The notes under the pieces were generated by a model that saw only the letters and a program-made list of their open reading frames with translations, had not been told where the DNA came from and did no database searches. Both the position numbers and the translations under genes were made by a program. Positions 9,048-18,838 of a DNA stretch of 64,000 nt are shown here, piece by piece. Positions within the stretch are counted from its first letter, which is position 1, and every line of letters starts with the position of its first letter. The DNA is from Putridiphycobacter roseus (GTDB lineage Bacteria; Bacteroidota; Bacteroidia; Flavobacteriales_D; Crocinitomicaceae). The stretch spans positions 434,001-498,000 of the forward strand of contig NZ_QKSB01000002.1 of the NCBI RefSeq assembly GCF_003234935.1, given 5' to 3'.

Positions 9048-12000
9048 ATGAATATTACTGAAATATCCATTAAAAGACCCTCCCTCATAATCGTCATTTT
9101 TAGTGTTTTTATTCTAATGGGGTATATAGGTTTTAAAAACTTGAGTTACGAATTAATGCCCGACTTTAACCAACCAGTTGTGGTGATTAAAACCATGTAT
9201 CCTGGAGCAGAACCACAAGAAGTTGAAACCTCAGTCTCCCGAAAAATTGAAGACGCTCTGTCGAACTTAGAAGGGGTAGATTATTTAGTGACCAAATCCT
9301 TACCAAATGCGTCGGTTATTATTGCCAATCTAGCATACGGAACCGACTTGGACAAAACCATGCAAGATGCCCAACGGTATATCGATAATATTCAAAAAGA
9401 TTTACCGGATGATGTCCTTAGCCCATTAATGAGTAAAGTGTCGCCAAACGACCTCCCCATCATGTCGATTAGTGCTACAAGTAACTTGGAGGCTAGCGTA
9501 TTTTATCAAAAAATGCAAGACGAATACCTACCTCAAATACAGCAAATAAAAGGAGTTGCGGAGTTAACAATCTTAGGTGGAGAGCAGCGAGAAGTGCAAG
9601 TATTGATGGATGAATCCAAACTGCGTTATTATAAAATTCCAATGACACAGGTAGTGGAAGCCATCAATAGATCAGGCATGGATATTCCTGCCGGCAAATT
9701 GGAAACCAATACCCAAACCAATTCCGTAAAATTCACTTCGAAATATCGCAATATTAAAGACATTGAAAATATTCAAGTTGCCATATTCCCACCTAACATT
9801 TCTGTCTACGTAAAAGATTTAGCAGTTGTAAAAGATGGCATTAAAGAAATCTCTTCCATCAGTCGGTACAATGGTAAAAACGGTATTGGAATTTTACTAA
9901 AAAAACAAGGAGACGCTAATGCTGTAGATGTATCGACCCAAGTAAAAGAAAAGCTACAATGGATAGCGGACCAAAATAAAGCGGCCAATGTTGAGTTTAC
10001 AGTGGCGGACGACAGTACCGATAATACGATTGCAGCCGTAAACTCGGTAGTAGTAGATTTAATTATGGCGGTATTACTGGTATCTCTGGTAATGCTATTA
10101 TTTTTAAGAAGTTTTAGAAACTCATTGATCGTTTTGGTTGCTATTCCAACCTCACTCGTCACTGCATTTGCAGTAATGTGGCTGTTAGGATATACTTTAA
10201 ACTTAATGACCCTTTTGGCCATGTCCCTGATTATTGGAATTTTGGTAGATGATGCCACGGTAGTACTCGAAAACATTCAACGTCATTTAGACATGGGGAA
10301 AGACAAACGCACTGCAGCCATGGATGGTAGAATGGAAATTGGTTTCTCTGCCTTATCCATCACCTTAGTTGATATTGTGGTTTTTCTTCCCATATTATTT
10401 CTCCAAGTTTTTGTAGCCGATATGCTCAAGCAGTTTTCCGTGGTCGTTATCACCTCTACCCTTACCAGCTTACTCGTCGGTTTTACTTTAACCCCATGGA
10501 TGGCTTCTAGAATTGGTAAGCAAGAAGCATTAAAACCCACTAATTTCTTTAATAAATTTTTAATTTGGTTTGAAAAACAATTGGATGGATTCACCAACGG
10601 ATATGCCAAACAATTAAAATGGGTGTTAAGTCATAAATTAATATTCACCGGAATTATTATAGCCTTATTCGCTTTAACAGCAATCACTTTCAAACAAGAT
10701 ATTATTGGAAAAGAGCTTATTGCCACAGGTGACCAAGGTAAGTTTCGTTTTTCCTTAGAATTTGATAAAACCACCGCATTAAAACAAAACAACCTTGTTG
10801 CTTATCAAATAGAAAATTACCTATTAAACCAACCAGATGTCTTGACGGTATTTACGAATGTTGGTGGTCCAAGTACGGGTATTGGTAGTCTAGGAGTTGG
10901 GTCGGCAAACAAGACTGAGTTTACCGTGCAATTGAAACCAAAAACAGCAAGGGATAACCAACCTACAGAAACATTTATGCAAGACTTGCGGGTGGCGTTA
11001 CAAAAAAAGTATCCTGGCATTAATTTTTCCATGGCAGCACTTGGTCTCATCCCTCGTTCGGCCCCTATTGAACTAACCATTAGTAGCTCCAGTTTTGAAG
11101 ATGTCCAAATTTATGCCAAGCAACTAAAAAATATTATTCAAGTTATTCCTGGAGCAGACAATGTGCAACTTTCTGTAGAAAATGGCGCCCCAGAATACCG
11201 CATTATTCCAGATAGGATATGGATGCAGAAACTTGGTTTAAGTAGTGCTTATGTTGGCATGAGTATTCGCAATGCTTTGACTGGAAATGACGGGGCAGTA
11301 TTTACGGAAGCAGGGACGGAATATCCGATTAGAATCTATTTTGATGAAGCCAATAGAAATACCGTAGAAGACTTAAAAAACATGACCATCATTAACCCAA
11401 AGGGAATTCCTATTCAAGTTTCTCAATTTGCCCAAGTCATACAAGAAGAGTCGCCATCCCTGTTGGAAAGAAAGGACCGTCAACCTGCGGTTACTTTAAC
11501 CGCTGATGCCCTGGGTCGCCCCTCTGGTAGCGTAGCAGATGATGTTTTGGCTTACTTGCAAGAAAACCCTTTGCCAGAAGGCATGCAAATGACCTGGGGA
11601 AGTGATATTAAGCGGCAAAATGATAGTTTTGGTGCATTAGGTACAGTGTTACTCATCTCTTTTATTCTCATCTACCTCATCATGGTGGCTTTGTATGATA
11701 GTTTTATTTACCCTTTTGTGGTTTTATTTTCCATTCCTGTAGCGGTAATTGGTGCCTTACTGGCCTTAAATCTCTCCCAAAGTAATTTGAGTTTATTTGC
11801 CCTTTTAGGCATGATCATGTTGATGGGACTAGTGGTTAAAAATGCCATTTTAATTGTCGATTTCACCAATCAATTGAAAGCCCAAGGTATGTATTATAAA
11901 GATGCTTTAATAGTGGCAGGAAAAGGTCGATTACGTCCCATTTTAATGACCAGTATTTCCATGATTGTGGGTATGCTACCCATAGCCTTGGCACAAGGTA

Positions 12001-12158
12001 CAGCAAGTGAATGGAAAAACGGATTGGCCTGGGTTATTATTGGTGGCGTCACCTCTTCCTTAATCCTTACCGTATACTTGGTTCCCGTAGTATATTATGT
12101 CGTGGACCGTATAAAAGAAAGCTTGAATAAAAATAAAACAATAAAAAAAGTAGCCTAA
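9048..12158 (+). CDS. RND efflux pump, HAE1/AcrB-like
   Basis: 1036 residues, full length for an AcrB-type inner-membrane drug/proton antiporter. The proton-relay aspartate pair is present at about 401-402 (GILVDDATVVLEN). Two sets of membrane helices and two large periplasmic loops are visible, with the second-half motif LMGLVVKNAILIVDF near 922. It forms a tripartite pump with the two preceding genes. The substrate cannot be read from the sequence; hydrophobic drugs or detergents are usual. The tetR-like gene follows 28 bp downstream. Confidence 0.93.
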   Translation: MNITEISIKRPSLIIVIFSVFILMGYIGFKNLSYELMPDFNQPVVVIKTMYPGAEPQEVETSVSRKIEDALSNLEGVDYLVTKSLPNASVIIANLAYGTDLDKTMQDAQRYIDNIQKDLPDDVLSPLMSKVSPNDLPIMSISATSNLEASVFYQKMQDEYLPQIQQIKGVAELTILGGEQREVQVLMDESKLRYYKIPMTQVVEAINRSGMDIPAGKLETNTQTNSVKFTSKYRNIKDIENIQVAIFPPNISVYVKDLAVVKDGIKEISSISRYNGKNGIGILLKKQGDANAVDVSTQVKEKLQWIADQNKAANVEFTVADDSTDNTIAAVNSVVVDLIMAVLLVSLVMLLFLRSFRNSLIVLVAIPTSLVTAFAVMWLLGYTLNLMTLLAMSLIIGILVDDATVVLENIQRHLDMGKDKRTAAMDGRMEIGFSALSITLVDIVVFLPILFLQVFVADMLKQFSVVVITSTLTSLLVGFTLTPWMASRIGKQEALKPTNFFNKFLIWFEKQLDGFTNGYAKQLKWVLSHKLIFTGIIIALFALTAITFKQDIIGKELIATGDQGKFRFSLEFDKTTALKQNNLVAYQIENYLLNQPDVLTVFTNVGGPSTGIGSLGVGSANKTEFTVQLKPKTARDNQPTETFMQDLRVALQKKYPGINFSMAALGLIPRSAPIELTISSSSFEDVQIYAKQLKNIIQVIPGADNVQLSVENGAPEYRIIPDRIWMQKLGLSSAYVGMSIRNALTGNDGAVFTEAGTEYPIRIYFDEANRNTVEDLKNMTIINPKGIPIQVSQFAQVIQEESPSLLERKDRQPAVTLTADALGRPSGSVADDVLAYLQENPLPEGMQMTWGSDIKRQNDSFGALGTVLLISFILIYLIMVALYDSFIYPFVVLFSIPVAVIGALLALNLSQSNLSLFALLGMIMLMGLVVKNAILIVDFTNQLKAQGMYYKDALIVAGKGRLRPILMTSISMIVGMLPIALAQGTASEWKNGLAWVIIGGVTSSLILTVYLVPVVYYVVDRIKESLNKNKTIKKVA

Positions 12159-12186
12159 ATAAGTGGTTCTCTTTTAACTTTACAAC

Positions 12187-12771
12187 ATGGATTACACCAA
12201 GCGCCAAATAGAAATAATTAATGCAGCTACTACTTTGATAGATGAAGGAGGTATTCAGCAATTAACGACAAAAGCTTTGGCTGAAAAAATGAACTTTTCA
12301 GAGCCGGCACTTTACCGTCATTTTAAAAATAAAACCGCCATTCTTTATTCTGTACTCGACTATTATGGGCTGGGATTAAAATACAAAATGCAAGACCTGA
12401 TTGTAGAAGAGCATTCCGGGATTGAAAAACTGAAAAGCATCATAGAATTTCAGTTTGAACATTTTTCTAAACACCCCGCTATTGTAATGGTCATTTTTGC
12501 AGAAACCAGTTTTCAGCATGAAGAAATATTGTCCAAAGCGGTATTGAACATCATGACGAATAAGAAAAAGAAAGTGAAAAGTATTATCGAATTGGGACAA
12601 GCTGACGGTTCGATTAGAAAAGACATCAAAGCGGATCAATTGGCGGTAATTTTTATGGGGGCCATGCGATTTACCATTTTACAATGGCGTTTAAATGAAT
12701 ACAAAGCCGACCTTAATAAAGAGGGAGAATTATTGTGGGAAACCCAACGTACCATTTTTTCTAGAACCTAA
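12187..12771 (+). CDS. TetR/AcrR family regulator of the efflux operon
   Basis: 194 residues. The N-terminal helix-turn-helix is clear (TTKALAEKMNFSEPALYRHFKNK, about 27-49), followed by an all-helical ligand domain. It is the last gene of the efflux operon. Two copies of a 16-bp palindrome at the operon promoter and at the tolC start fit a TetR dimer site, so autoregulation by substrate-released repression is inferred. Confidence 0.88.
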   Translation: MDYTKRQIEIINAATTLIDEGGIQQLTTKALAEKMNFSEPALYRHFKNKTAILYSVLDYYGLGLKYKMQDLIVEEHSGIEKLKSIIEFQFEHFSKHPAIVMVIFAETSFQHEEILSKAVLNIMTNKKKKVKSIIELGQADGSIRKDIKADQLAVIFMGAMRFTILQWRLNEYKADLNKEGELLWETQRTIFSRT

Positions 12772-12908
12772 TACTTGACAGCATACGATATCCCTTTCCC
12801 TTATTTCAACCTTTCGTAGAAACGCAAGACAACGCTAGTGAATGCTATCCTTGTGGATTAAATAAACCGTAATTCATGCGCTCGGCACTATAGAGACAAA
12901 GGTCGGAT

Positions 12909-13496
12909 TTATCCTTCAGCATATTCCTTTAAACTGACCAAAGCCGCATCCCATGCTTTAATTACATTTTTGGCTATGATTCCTTTCATTAATTTAAAGA
13001 TCCCTTTTGGCTCATAACCGCCCTTGTAAATTACTTCGGTAGTATTGGCATCAACGGCTTTAAAATACAACATTTCAGTAATACTTTTAAAAGCACCTGA
13101 ATTGGATTCAATCATGGTAAAGCCCCACTTTTTGTATTTTTCGTAGGCAATTACCTCTTCGTAATAATTAAAATTCTTGGTCTCGGCAATTCGTCTTGCC
13201 CCCAATCCTTTATTGGAAGGGTCTACCATTTTCCCCATTAATAACCCTGGAAACCATTTGGTAAAATTAGGGGTATCGTCTATAATATCCCATATTTTTT
13301 CTACAGGTGCATGAATAAGAATAGACTGGGTAAAAAAGACTGGTGCTTCCTCGACAAAGACCTCTCCTTTTGGGACCATTTTCTTTTTATAAAATACCGT
13401 TTCTTTTTGTTGACTTTCTACCATGGCTTCTTCGGATTGCGCTTTAACTTGTGTACTAATAAATAAGCAAATAATAAGTGTTGTAATGACTTTCAT
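12909..13496 (-). CDS. Exported SRPBCC (START-like) domain protein
   Basis: 195 residues. A signal peptide (MKVITTLIICLFISTQVKAQ) is followed at about 55-190 by a SRPBCC/polyketide-cyclase-type fold: IHAPVEKIWDIIDDTPNFTKWFPG, then beta strands, and a long C-terminal helix. Such domains bind hydrophobic ligands in a helix-grip pocket. Export is less usual for the family. It lies 3 bp after the SDR gene on the same strand and is probably the second gene of a two-gene operon. Confidence 0.75.
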   Translation of the reverse strand: MKVITTLIICLFISTQVKAQSEEAMVESQQKETVFYKKKMVPKGEVFVEEAPVFFTQSILIHAPVEKIWDIIDDTPNFTKWFPGLLMGKMVDPSNKGLGARRIAETKNFNYYEEVIAYEKYKKWGFTMIESNSGAFKSITEMLYFKAVDANTTEVIYKGGYEPKGIFKLMKGIIAKNVIKAWDAALVSLKEYAEG

Positions 13497-13499
13497 AAA

Positions 13500-14273
13500 T
13501 TATACCTCTTGCATTTTTCTAATCTGTTTTAATAACATCTTCTTCGGCAACAAAGGTATCATTTTAAATAGTATTTTTTGACTAAAACTTACGCCAGCAA
13601 TTACATCTAGTTTTCCTTTTAGCATCCCTTCATAACCTGCTTCTGCTACTGATCTTGCTGTAGAAGTTTTACGGAATAAAGCTGTTTTATCCATACCCGA
13701 AGTTTTGGCAAATTCCGATTCCGTAGCACCAGGCATTAGGTTGGTAACTGTTATCTTGGTATTTCTTAATTCTTCGGCCAAAGCATTGTTTAAAAAAGCA
13801 ACATACGCTTTACTGGCAAAATATACCGCTTGCAACGGACCAGGCATTAGGGAAGCAGTGGAAGAAACGTTCAATATTTTTCCCTTGTTCCTTTTTACAA
13901 AATCATTTACAAATAAATAAGTCATTTCCGACAAAGCAATCATGTTTAATTGCATCATTTGATGTTGTTGCTCCCAAGGCAATTCCACAAAGTTTCCGCG
14001 TAACCCAAAGCCCGCATTGTTTATCAAAAAATCAATTTGTATGCCTTCTGCTTTTAACTCCTCATAAATAGATTTAACGGCATCTGGTTCCGTTAAATCT
14101 TTCACTATGACTTTAACTTTAACCTCTTTTTCTTCCAATTCACTTTTCAAGGTAAGCAGCAATTCTTCTCTTCTGGCAACAATTACGATATCCCCACCAT
14201 TTTCGGCATGAATATGCGCAAATTCTCGTCCTATGCCACTACTGGCTCCTGTAATTAAAAGGGTATTTTCCAT
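13500..14273 (-). CDS. Short-chain dehydrogenase/reductase
   Basis: 257 residues, classical SDR length. It has the Rossmann motif ITGASSGIG at 6-14, the NNAG motif (LINNAGFGLRGN) and the catalytic YFASK, with the active serine before it (NVSSTAS). The C-terminal part resembles the DltE/YqjQ-like 'SDR family oxidoreductase' group. NAD(P)H-dependent reduction of an unknown carbonyl substrate is expected. Followed by the SRPBCC gene. Confidence 0.88.
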   Translation of the reverse strand: MENTLLITGASSGIGREFAHIHAENGGDIVIVARREELLLTLKSELEEKEVKVKVIVKDLTEPDAVKSIYEELKAEGIQIDFLINNAGFGLRGNFVELPWEQQHQMMQLNMIALSEMTYLFVNDFVKRNKGKILNVSSTASLMPGPLQAVYFASKAYVAFLNNALAEELRNTKITVTNLMPGATESEFAKTSGMDKTALFRKTSTARSVAEAGYEGMLKGKLDVIAGVSFSQKILFKMIPLLPKKMLLKQIRKMQEV

Positions 14274-14516
14274 GCTTTAGGTTTTATGTTTCTTACTGGT
14301 CGTTATCTAATCCAATTCCTTACCAAACCCATTCATCAGCTTAGCAATTAGTATTGTCAACATTAAAACGCAAATATATGCCAAAAACGAGCATGAATTC
14401 AAACCCTATTGAAGATTAGCCAATGGCTATATGCATATAGAATTCATACTTAAAAATAATAGTTGTAAATTTCTCAAGTACAGAAAATTTTCAGAAATAA
14501 GGATTAAATTCGTTTT

Positions 14517-15194
14517 ATGAAATTATTGCTAATTGAAGATGAAAATGATTTGAGTACCATAATTGCCAATTATTTTAAAAAAATGGGAGAACTGGTCATT
14601 ATCGCTCAAAATAAATTTGAAGCCGAAGACCGGTTGGTATCTCATCAATTTGATGTAATAATTTTAGATATCACTTTGCCTGACGGAAATGGTATTGACA
14701 TACTACCTACTATAAAAAAAACACAAGAAAACGCTGGAATACTTATACTTTCTGCTAAAAATTCATTGGATGATAAAATTAAAGGACTTGATTTAGGTGC
14801 GGATGACTACCTTACCAAACCGTTTCATTTGGCTGAACTCAATTCAAGAATTAAAGCACTGGTTAGGCGTAAAATTTTTAAAGGTGCTGATGTTATTCAT
14901 TTTAATGAAATAAATATCAGTCTGACTGAAAAGCAGGCTTATATTAACCGTGAATTACTTGTATTGACTAAAAAAGAATTTATGCTATTGTTATATTTTA
15001 TCAATAATACAAATCGCATTCTTACTAAAGAATCAATTGCTGAACATTTGTGGGGAGAGGATCTTGATTTTATTGAAAATTATGATTTTATATATACGCA
15101 TATTAAAAACCTAAGAAAAAAAATTCTGGCTATGGGTGGAACCGATTACTTAAATACAGTGCATGGAATCGGTTATAAATATTGTAATGTATGA
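14517..15194 (+). CDS. OmpR-family response regulator
   Basis: 225 residues. The receiver domain (1-115) has the acidic pocket E7-D8, the phosphoacceptor D51 (VIILDITLPDGNG) and K101. The C-terminal winged helix has VLTKKEFMLLLYFINNTNRILTK and YTHIKNLRKKI. It overlaps the sensor kinase gene by four bases (ATGA), so the pair is co-translated. The efflux genes downstream are the obvious regulon. It has the layout of Bacteroidota metal- or drug-responsive two-component/RND loci. Confidence 0.93.
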   Translation: MKLLLIEDENDLSTIIANYFKKMGELVIIAQNKFEAEDRLVSHQFDVIILDITLPDGNGIDILPTIKKTQENAGILILSAKNSLDDKIKGLDLGADDYLTKPFHLAELNSRIKALVRRKIFKGADVIHFNEINISLTEKQAYINRELLVLTKKEFMLLLYFINNTNRILTKESIAEHLWGEDLDFIENYDFIYTHIKNLRKKILAMGGTDYLNTVHGIGYKYCNV

Positions 15195-16435
15195 AGTTGA
15201 TAACAAAAACAAATCAAAATTATATTTTCACTATTTTAATTGTACTGCCAATAGCTTGCTTCCTACTCTTTTTTTCATTGAAAAATTTTTTCTCTGAAGA
15301 GGTTGATGAAAAATTAAAAGTTGATGAGTTAAGGATTATCGAAAAATTAAGAACAAATCCTGAAATTATTTCCCTTGCTCCTATTATTGAAGTTTACAAA
15401 CTTGACAATCCAATTAAAGCTGAACCAGAAATAAAAAATGTTTTGATTTACGATCCCGTAGAAAATGAAAATGAACCTTATAGAGAATTAACGTCAACCA
15501 AACAAATAAATGGAAATTGGTACCTCATAAAAGTAAGACATTCAATTATTGAAAATAAGGACTTTTTGATTGCAATTGGAATTACAATGGGTTTTATTAT
15601 GCTTCTTGTCTTTGGTTTTTTATTATTTTTAAACAACAAATTGACATTAAAACTTTGGCAACCTTTTTATTACAACCTTGACAAATTAAATTCATTTTCC
15701 TTAAATGCTCCCCAAGAGTTGGTATTAATTGATTCAAAGATTGAAGAATTTCAAGACCTTAAAAAGGCATTAATTACGCTTACCAATAAACTACAAAAAG
15801 ACTTTAAAACGCTCAGGGAATTTACAGAAAATGCCTCTCATGAAATTCAAACACCACTGTCTATCATATCCATTCATCTTGACGAGGTATTGCAAGAAGA
15901 ACATACAACAAAAACATATAAAAAATTATATACCTGTTATCAATCAGTACAACGGTTATCAAAATTGAATAAAAAACTACTCTTACTCGCCAAACTTGAT
16001 AACAATCAATTTACTGCCAAAACAAATGTCATTATCAACACTTTATTTTCAGAAAAAATAGACGAATTAATGCCTCTTATTGCTGAAAAAAAATTAGCTA
16101 TTCATACCATCAATAAAAGTGATTTTATATTTGATACAGACCCATTTTTGGCCAACATCCTTCTTTCAAATCTCCTTTCAAACGCCATCAAACATTCGAT
16201 TCCCGAAACGCTAATTGAAATTAAAATTACAAGTACTTCTTTTTTTATCACCAATCAATCTCATTCAACTTTATCAGCAGACTTGATTTTTGATCGGTTT
16301 AAAAAAGGAAATGACAGCAATAATTCAACAGGGTTAGGATTATCAATAGTTAAAAAAATTGCAGTACTCTCCAATTTAACTATTCAAGTATCCACTGATG
16401 GGCCTTCTTTTAAAATAACCTTAACAAAGGTATAA
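15191..16435 (+). CDS. Sensor histidine kinase
   Basis: 414 residues. Two membrane segments (about 11-29 and 126-148) enclose a periplasmic sensor of about 95 residues. The H box (ENASHEIQTPLS) has the phosphorylated H217, the N box is LLSNLLSNAIKH around 324-334, and the G box is GLGLSIVKK at 381-389. The usual D-X-G of the ATP lid is replaced by a TNQS stretch, which is seen in the same kinase group in Bacteroidota. It is partner of the response regulator just upstream and likely senses the compound exported by the RND system that follows. Confidence 0.92.
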   Translation: MKLITKTNQNYIFTILIVLPIACFLLFFSLKNFFSEEVDEKLKVDELRIIEKLRTNPEIISLAPIIEVYKLDNPIKAEPEIKNVLIYDPVENENEPYRELTSTKQINGNWYLIKVRHSIIENKDFLIAIGITMGFIMLLVFGFLLFLNNKLTLKLWQPFYYNLDKLNSFSLNAPQELVLIDSKIEEFQDLKKALITLTNKLQKDFKTLREFTENASHEIQTPLSIISIHLDEVLQEEHTTKTYKKLYTCYQSVQRLSKLNKKLLLLAKLDNNQFTAKTNVIINTLFSEKIDELMPLIAEKKLAIHTINKSDFIFDTDPFLANILLSNLLSNAIKHSIPETLIEIKITSTSFFITNQSHSTLSADLIFDRFKKGNDSNNSTGLGLSIVKKIAVLSNLTIQVSTDGPSFKITLTKV

Positions 16436-16645
16436 AATGCAACTACCTCAATATTGAATCAAAAAGCTGTGAAATTCAAAAATACTTGTTTTTATTAACA
16501 TTTTAAGTCGAAATAATACGATTTTATTCGAGTAAGAATGTGATACAAAGCACGAATTTTAATGAATGTCCTATTCAATTTATACCCTGTATTCATTTGT
16601 ACAGAAAAAAAACAGTTCTCAAACGTAATTTTACAAAAAATACGT

Positions 16646-17920
16646 ATGAAAAGTATCGTAATTATACTCCTATTCATGCTTTATACAGTGAATTCACTGT
16701 CGCAAAGCACACTAAATGACTTTATTGTAAAATCGAAGTGGAATAGTCCTGCTATTAGTGAAATTAAAAATTTAATTAAAATAAAGGAAATTCAATCAAA
16801 ATTAATTGATGTTCAAAACAAGGCCAGTACAGTAAGTTTTACCTCTGATCTCTATTTTTCGCCCTACTTTAACAATAAAGAACAACTAATTTCTATCAGC
16901 AATTCTCCAGACCAAACTGCAGTAGGCTATGATATTAACGTATCCAATGGTGGCTTATATAGTACCCAATTAAATATCACAAAAAATTTATTAAACAATA
17001 GATTGGTAGAAAATTTACAGTTTCAAAACTACTTGCAAATAGGCGGTGACAAACTGAATCACAAACTCGTTCAACACAACTTAGAAAAGCAAATTACAGA
17101 TAGCTATATTCTTGCATACCAAATTCAGATGCAGGATGAATTTTTAAGCAATGAATTACTTGAAATACAAAAAAGAATTGATTTAGTAGAAATTTTAACG
17201 CAAAAAGGAATTGTTCAAGAAAGTGATTTATTACTGCTTCAATTAGAACAATCATCCAAACAAACGGCAAGGTTACAAATTAAAGCGAACTTTAACAATG
17301 CCCTCAACCAACTATACAATTTAAGCAATTTAGCATATGCTGACTCAACCTATTTAGTCACGCCGATTATACCATTGAATTCAATAAAAGACACCCTATA
17401 TCTGGATGAGAAGTACAAAAATGATTCACTTTTAATTGAGGCTAACACTCACGTATTTAACAATCAGTACAAACCTCAATTGAATTTATATGCCAATACA
17501 GGGGTGAATTCGGCCGACATTAAACATATTAATCATCATTTTGGGATAAGTGGAGGAATACGATTATCGATCCCCATTTATGATGGGGGACAGAAAAATA
17601 TTTTCAGCCAACAACAACACCTCTATCAAGAAAACTTAATGAGAGCTAAAAAGAGCGATAAAATAAAATTAAACAACAACTTAAATAGTCTACAAAATCA
17701 AATTGATCAAACAAAAAAAAACATTGAGGCCTTAGATGCACAATTAGTTATTCAGCAGAAAATACGCAACCTGTATCAAATTAAACTGACAAAAGGACAA
17801 GTTTCAATTGTTGATTTTTTAAACATTTCAAGAGACTTTAGACAAACTCAATTTTTGAAAATACAGATTCAAACAAACCTTTGGTTATTGTATAGCCAAT
17901 TTAATTATATCAACTGGTAA
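16646..17920 (+). CDS. TolC family outer-membrane protein of second RND system
   Basis: About 424 residues from the ATG at 16646, which gives a signal peptide (MKSIVIILLFMLYTVNSLSQ). The frame is open back to 16562, but that adds 28 residues ahead of the signal sequence. Long helical repeats and a GISGGIRLSIPIYDGG strand match TolC-type channels. There are 210 bp between the kinase gene and this one, enough for a promoter responding to the response regulator. It overlaps the adaptor gene by one base (TAATG). Confidence 0.85.
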   Translation: MKSIVIILLFMLYTVNSLSQSTLNDFIVKSKWNSPAISEIKNLIKIKEIQSKLIDVQNKASTVSFTSDLYFSPYFNNKEQLISISNSPDQTAVGYDINVSNGGLYSTQLNITKNLLNNRLVENLQFQNYLQIGGDKLNHKLVQHNLEKQITDSYILAYQIQMQDEFLSNELLEIQKRIDLVEILTQKGIVQESDLLLLQLEQSSKQTARLQIKANFNNALNQLYNLSNLAYADSTYLVTPIIPLNSIKDTLYLDEKYKNDSLLIEANTHVFNNQYKPQLNLYANTGVNSADIKHINHHFGISGGIRLSIPIYDGGQKNIFSQQQHLYQENLMRAKKSDKIKLNNNLNSLQNQIDQTKKNIEALDAQLVIQQKIRNLYQIKLTKGQVSIVDFLNISRDFRQTQFLKIQIQTNLWLLYSQFNYINW

Positions 17921-18837
17921 TGAAAAAAACAACTAAAAAATTTTATGTATTCGCAGTATTGAATGTAATCACTTTCGCTCAATGTTCAGAAAAAATTGAA
18001 ATGGATAGTGCTCAAATTATAGCCATACCAGTTGAACATGCAATGGTTACAAAAACGGACATGCAAGAATACATTACCTTTAACGGAATTAGCAAATACA
18101 CCAAAAAGGAAATCATAAGGGCAAATATTACGGGATTTGTTTCTAAAATAAATTTCAATTTAGGTGACAAAACTTATAAAAATCAACCCTTTGCTAGTAT
18201 AAGAACAAAAGAACAAGATGCATTAAAAACCTTTTCTAAAATAGACACCACATTTAAGCAAACATTGGAAGCTAGCAATGTAAAAACTAATGAAAATGGA
18301 ATTGTCACCCTTTTAAATGTGAACAAAAACGATTACGTTTCAGAAGGAGATGTTTTGGCTACCATTTCTCAACCCAGTTCGTTAATCATTCAAGTAAACA
18401 TCCCTTTTCAATACCATGATTTTATTCAAATAGGAACAGTTTGTGAAATCCAATTGCCGACTAAAAATACCATTCAAGCAAAAATTTCGGGTGAACTTCC
18501 CACAATCGACCCTATTGCTCAAGCACAAGCTTTTTTAATAGCCCTTCCCAATGAAAACCTCCCTGAAAACCTAAAGGTTAACATTCGCTTTATTTTAAAG
18601 GAAAATAAAAATGCCCTAGTGGTACCCCGCAATGCCATTCAAACAAATGAATTACTGTCAAATTTTTGGGTCATGAAATTAATTGCCGACACCTTAGCTG
18701 TTAAAACACCTGTAAATATTTTAATTCAAAATGACAGTCTCGTTGAAATCAGCTCACAATTAATTTCCCTTGGCGACAAAGTAATTACAAAGGGGAGTTA
18801 CCAATTACAAGATTCAACTTTTGTAAAAATTAAGTAA
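17920..18837 (+). CDS. Periplasmic adaptor of second RND system
   Basis: 305 residues. The N-terminus has a hydrophobic stretch ending in FAQCSE, possibly a lipoprotein signal with the lipidated cysteine at about 22. A lipoyl half (VSKINFNLGDKTYKNQPFASI), a second half (TLLNVNKNDYVSEGDVLATI) and a beta-barrel follow. The helical hairpin between the lipoyl halves is very short, so this is a compact adaptor. It is translationally coupled to the tolC-like gene and followed after one base by the pump. Confidence 0.85.
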   Translation: MKKTTKKFYVFAVLNVITFAQCSEKIEMDSAQIIAIPVEHAMVTKTDMQEYITFNGISKYTKKEIIRANITGFVSKINFNLGDKTYKNQPFASIRTKEQDALKTFSKIDTTFKQTLEASNVKTNENGIVTLLNVNKNDYVSEGDVLATISQPSSLIIQVNIPFQYHDFIQIGTVCEIQLPTKNTIQAKISGELPTIDPIAQAQAFLIALPNENLPENLKVNIRFILKENKNALVVPRNAIQTNELLSNFWVMKLIADTLAVKTPVNILIQNDSLVEISSQLISLGDKVITKGSYQLQDSTFVKIK

Positions 18838-18838
18838 G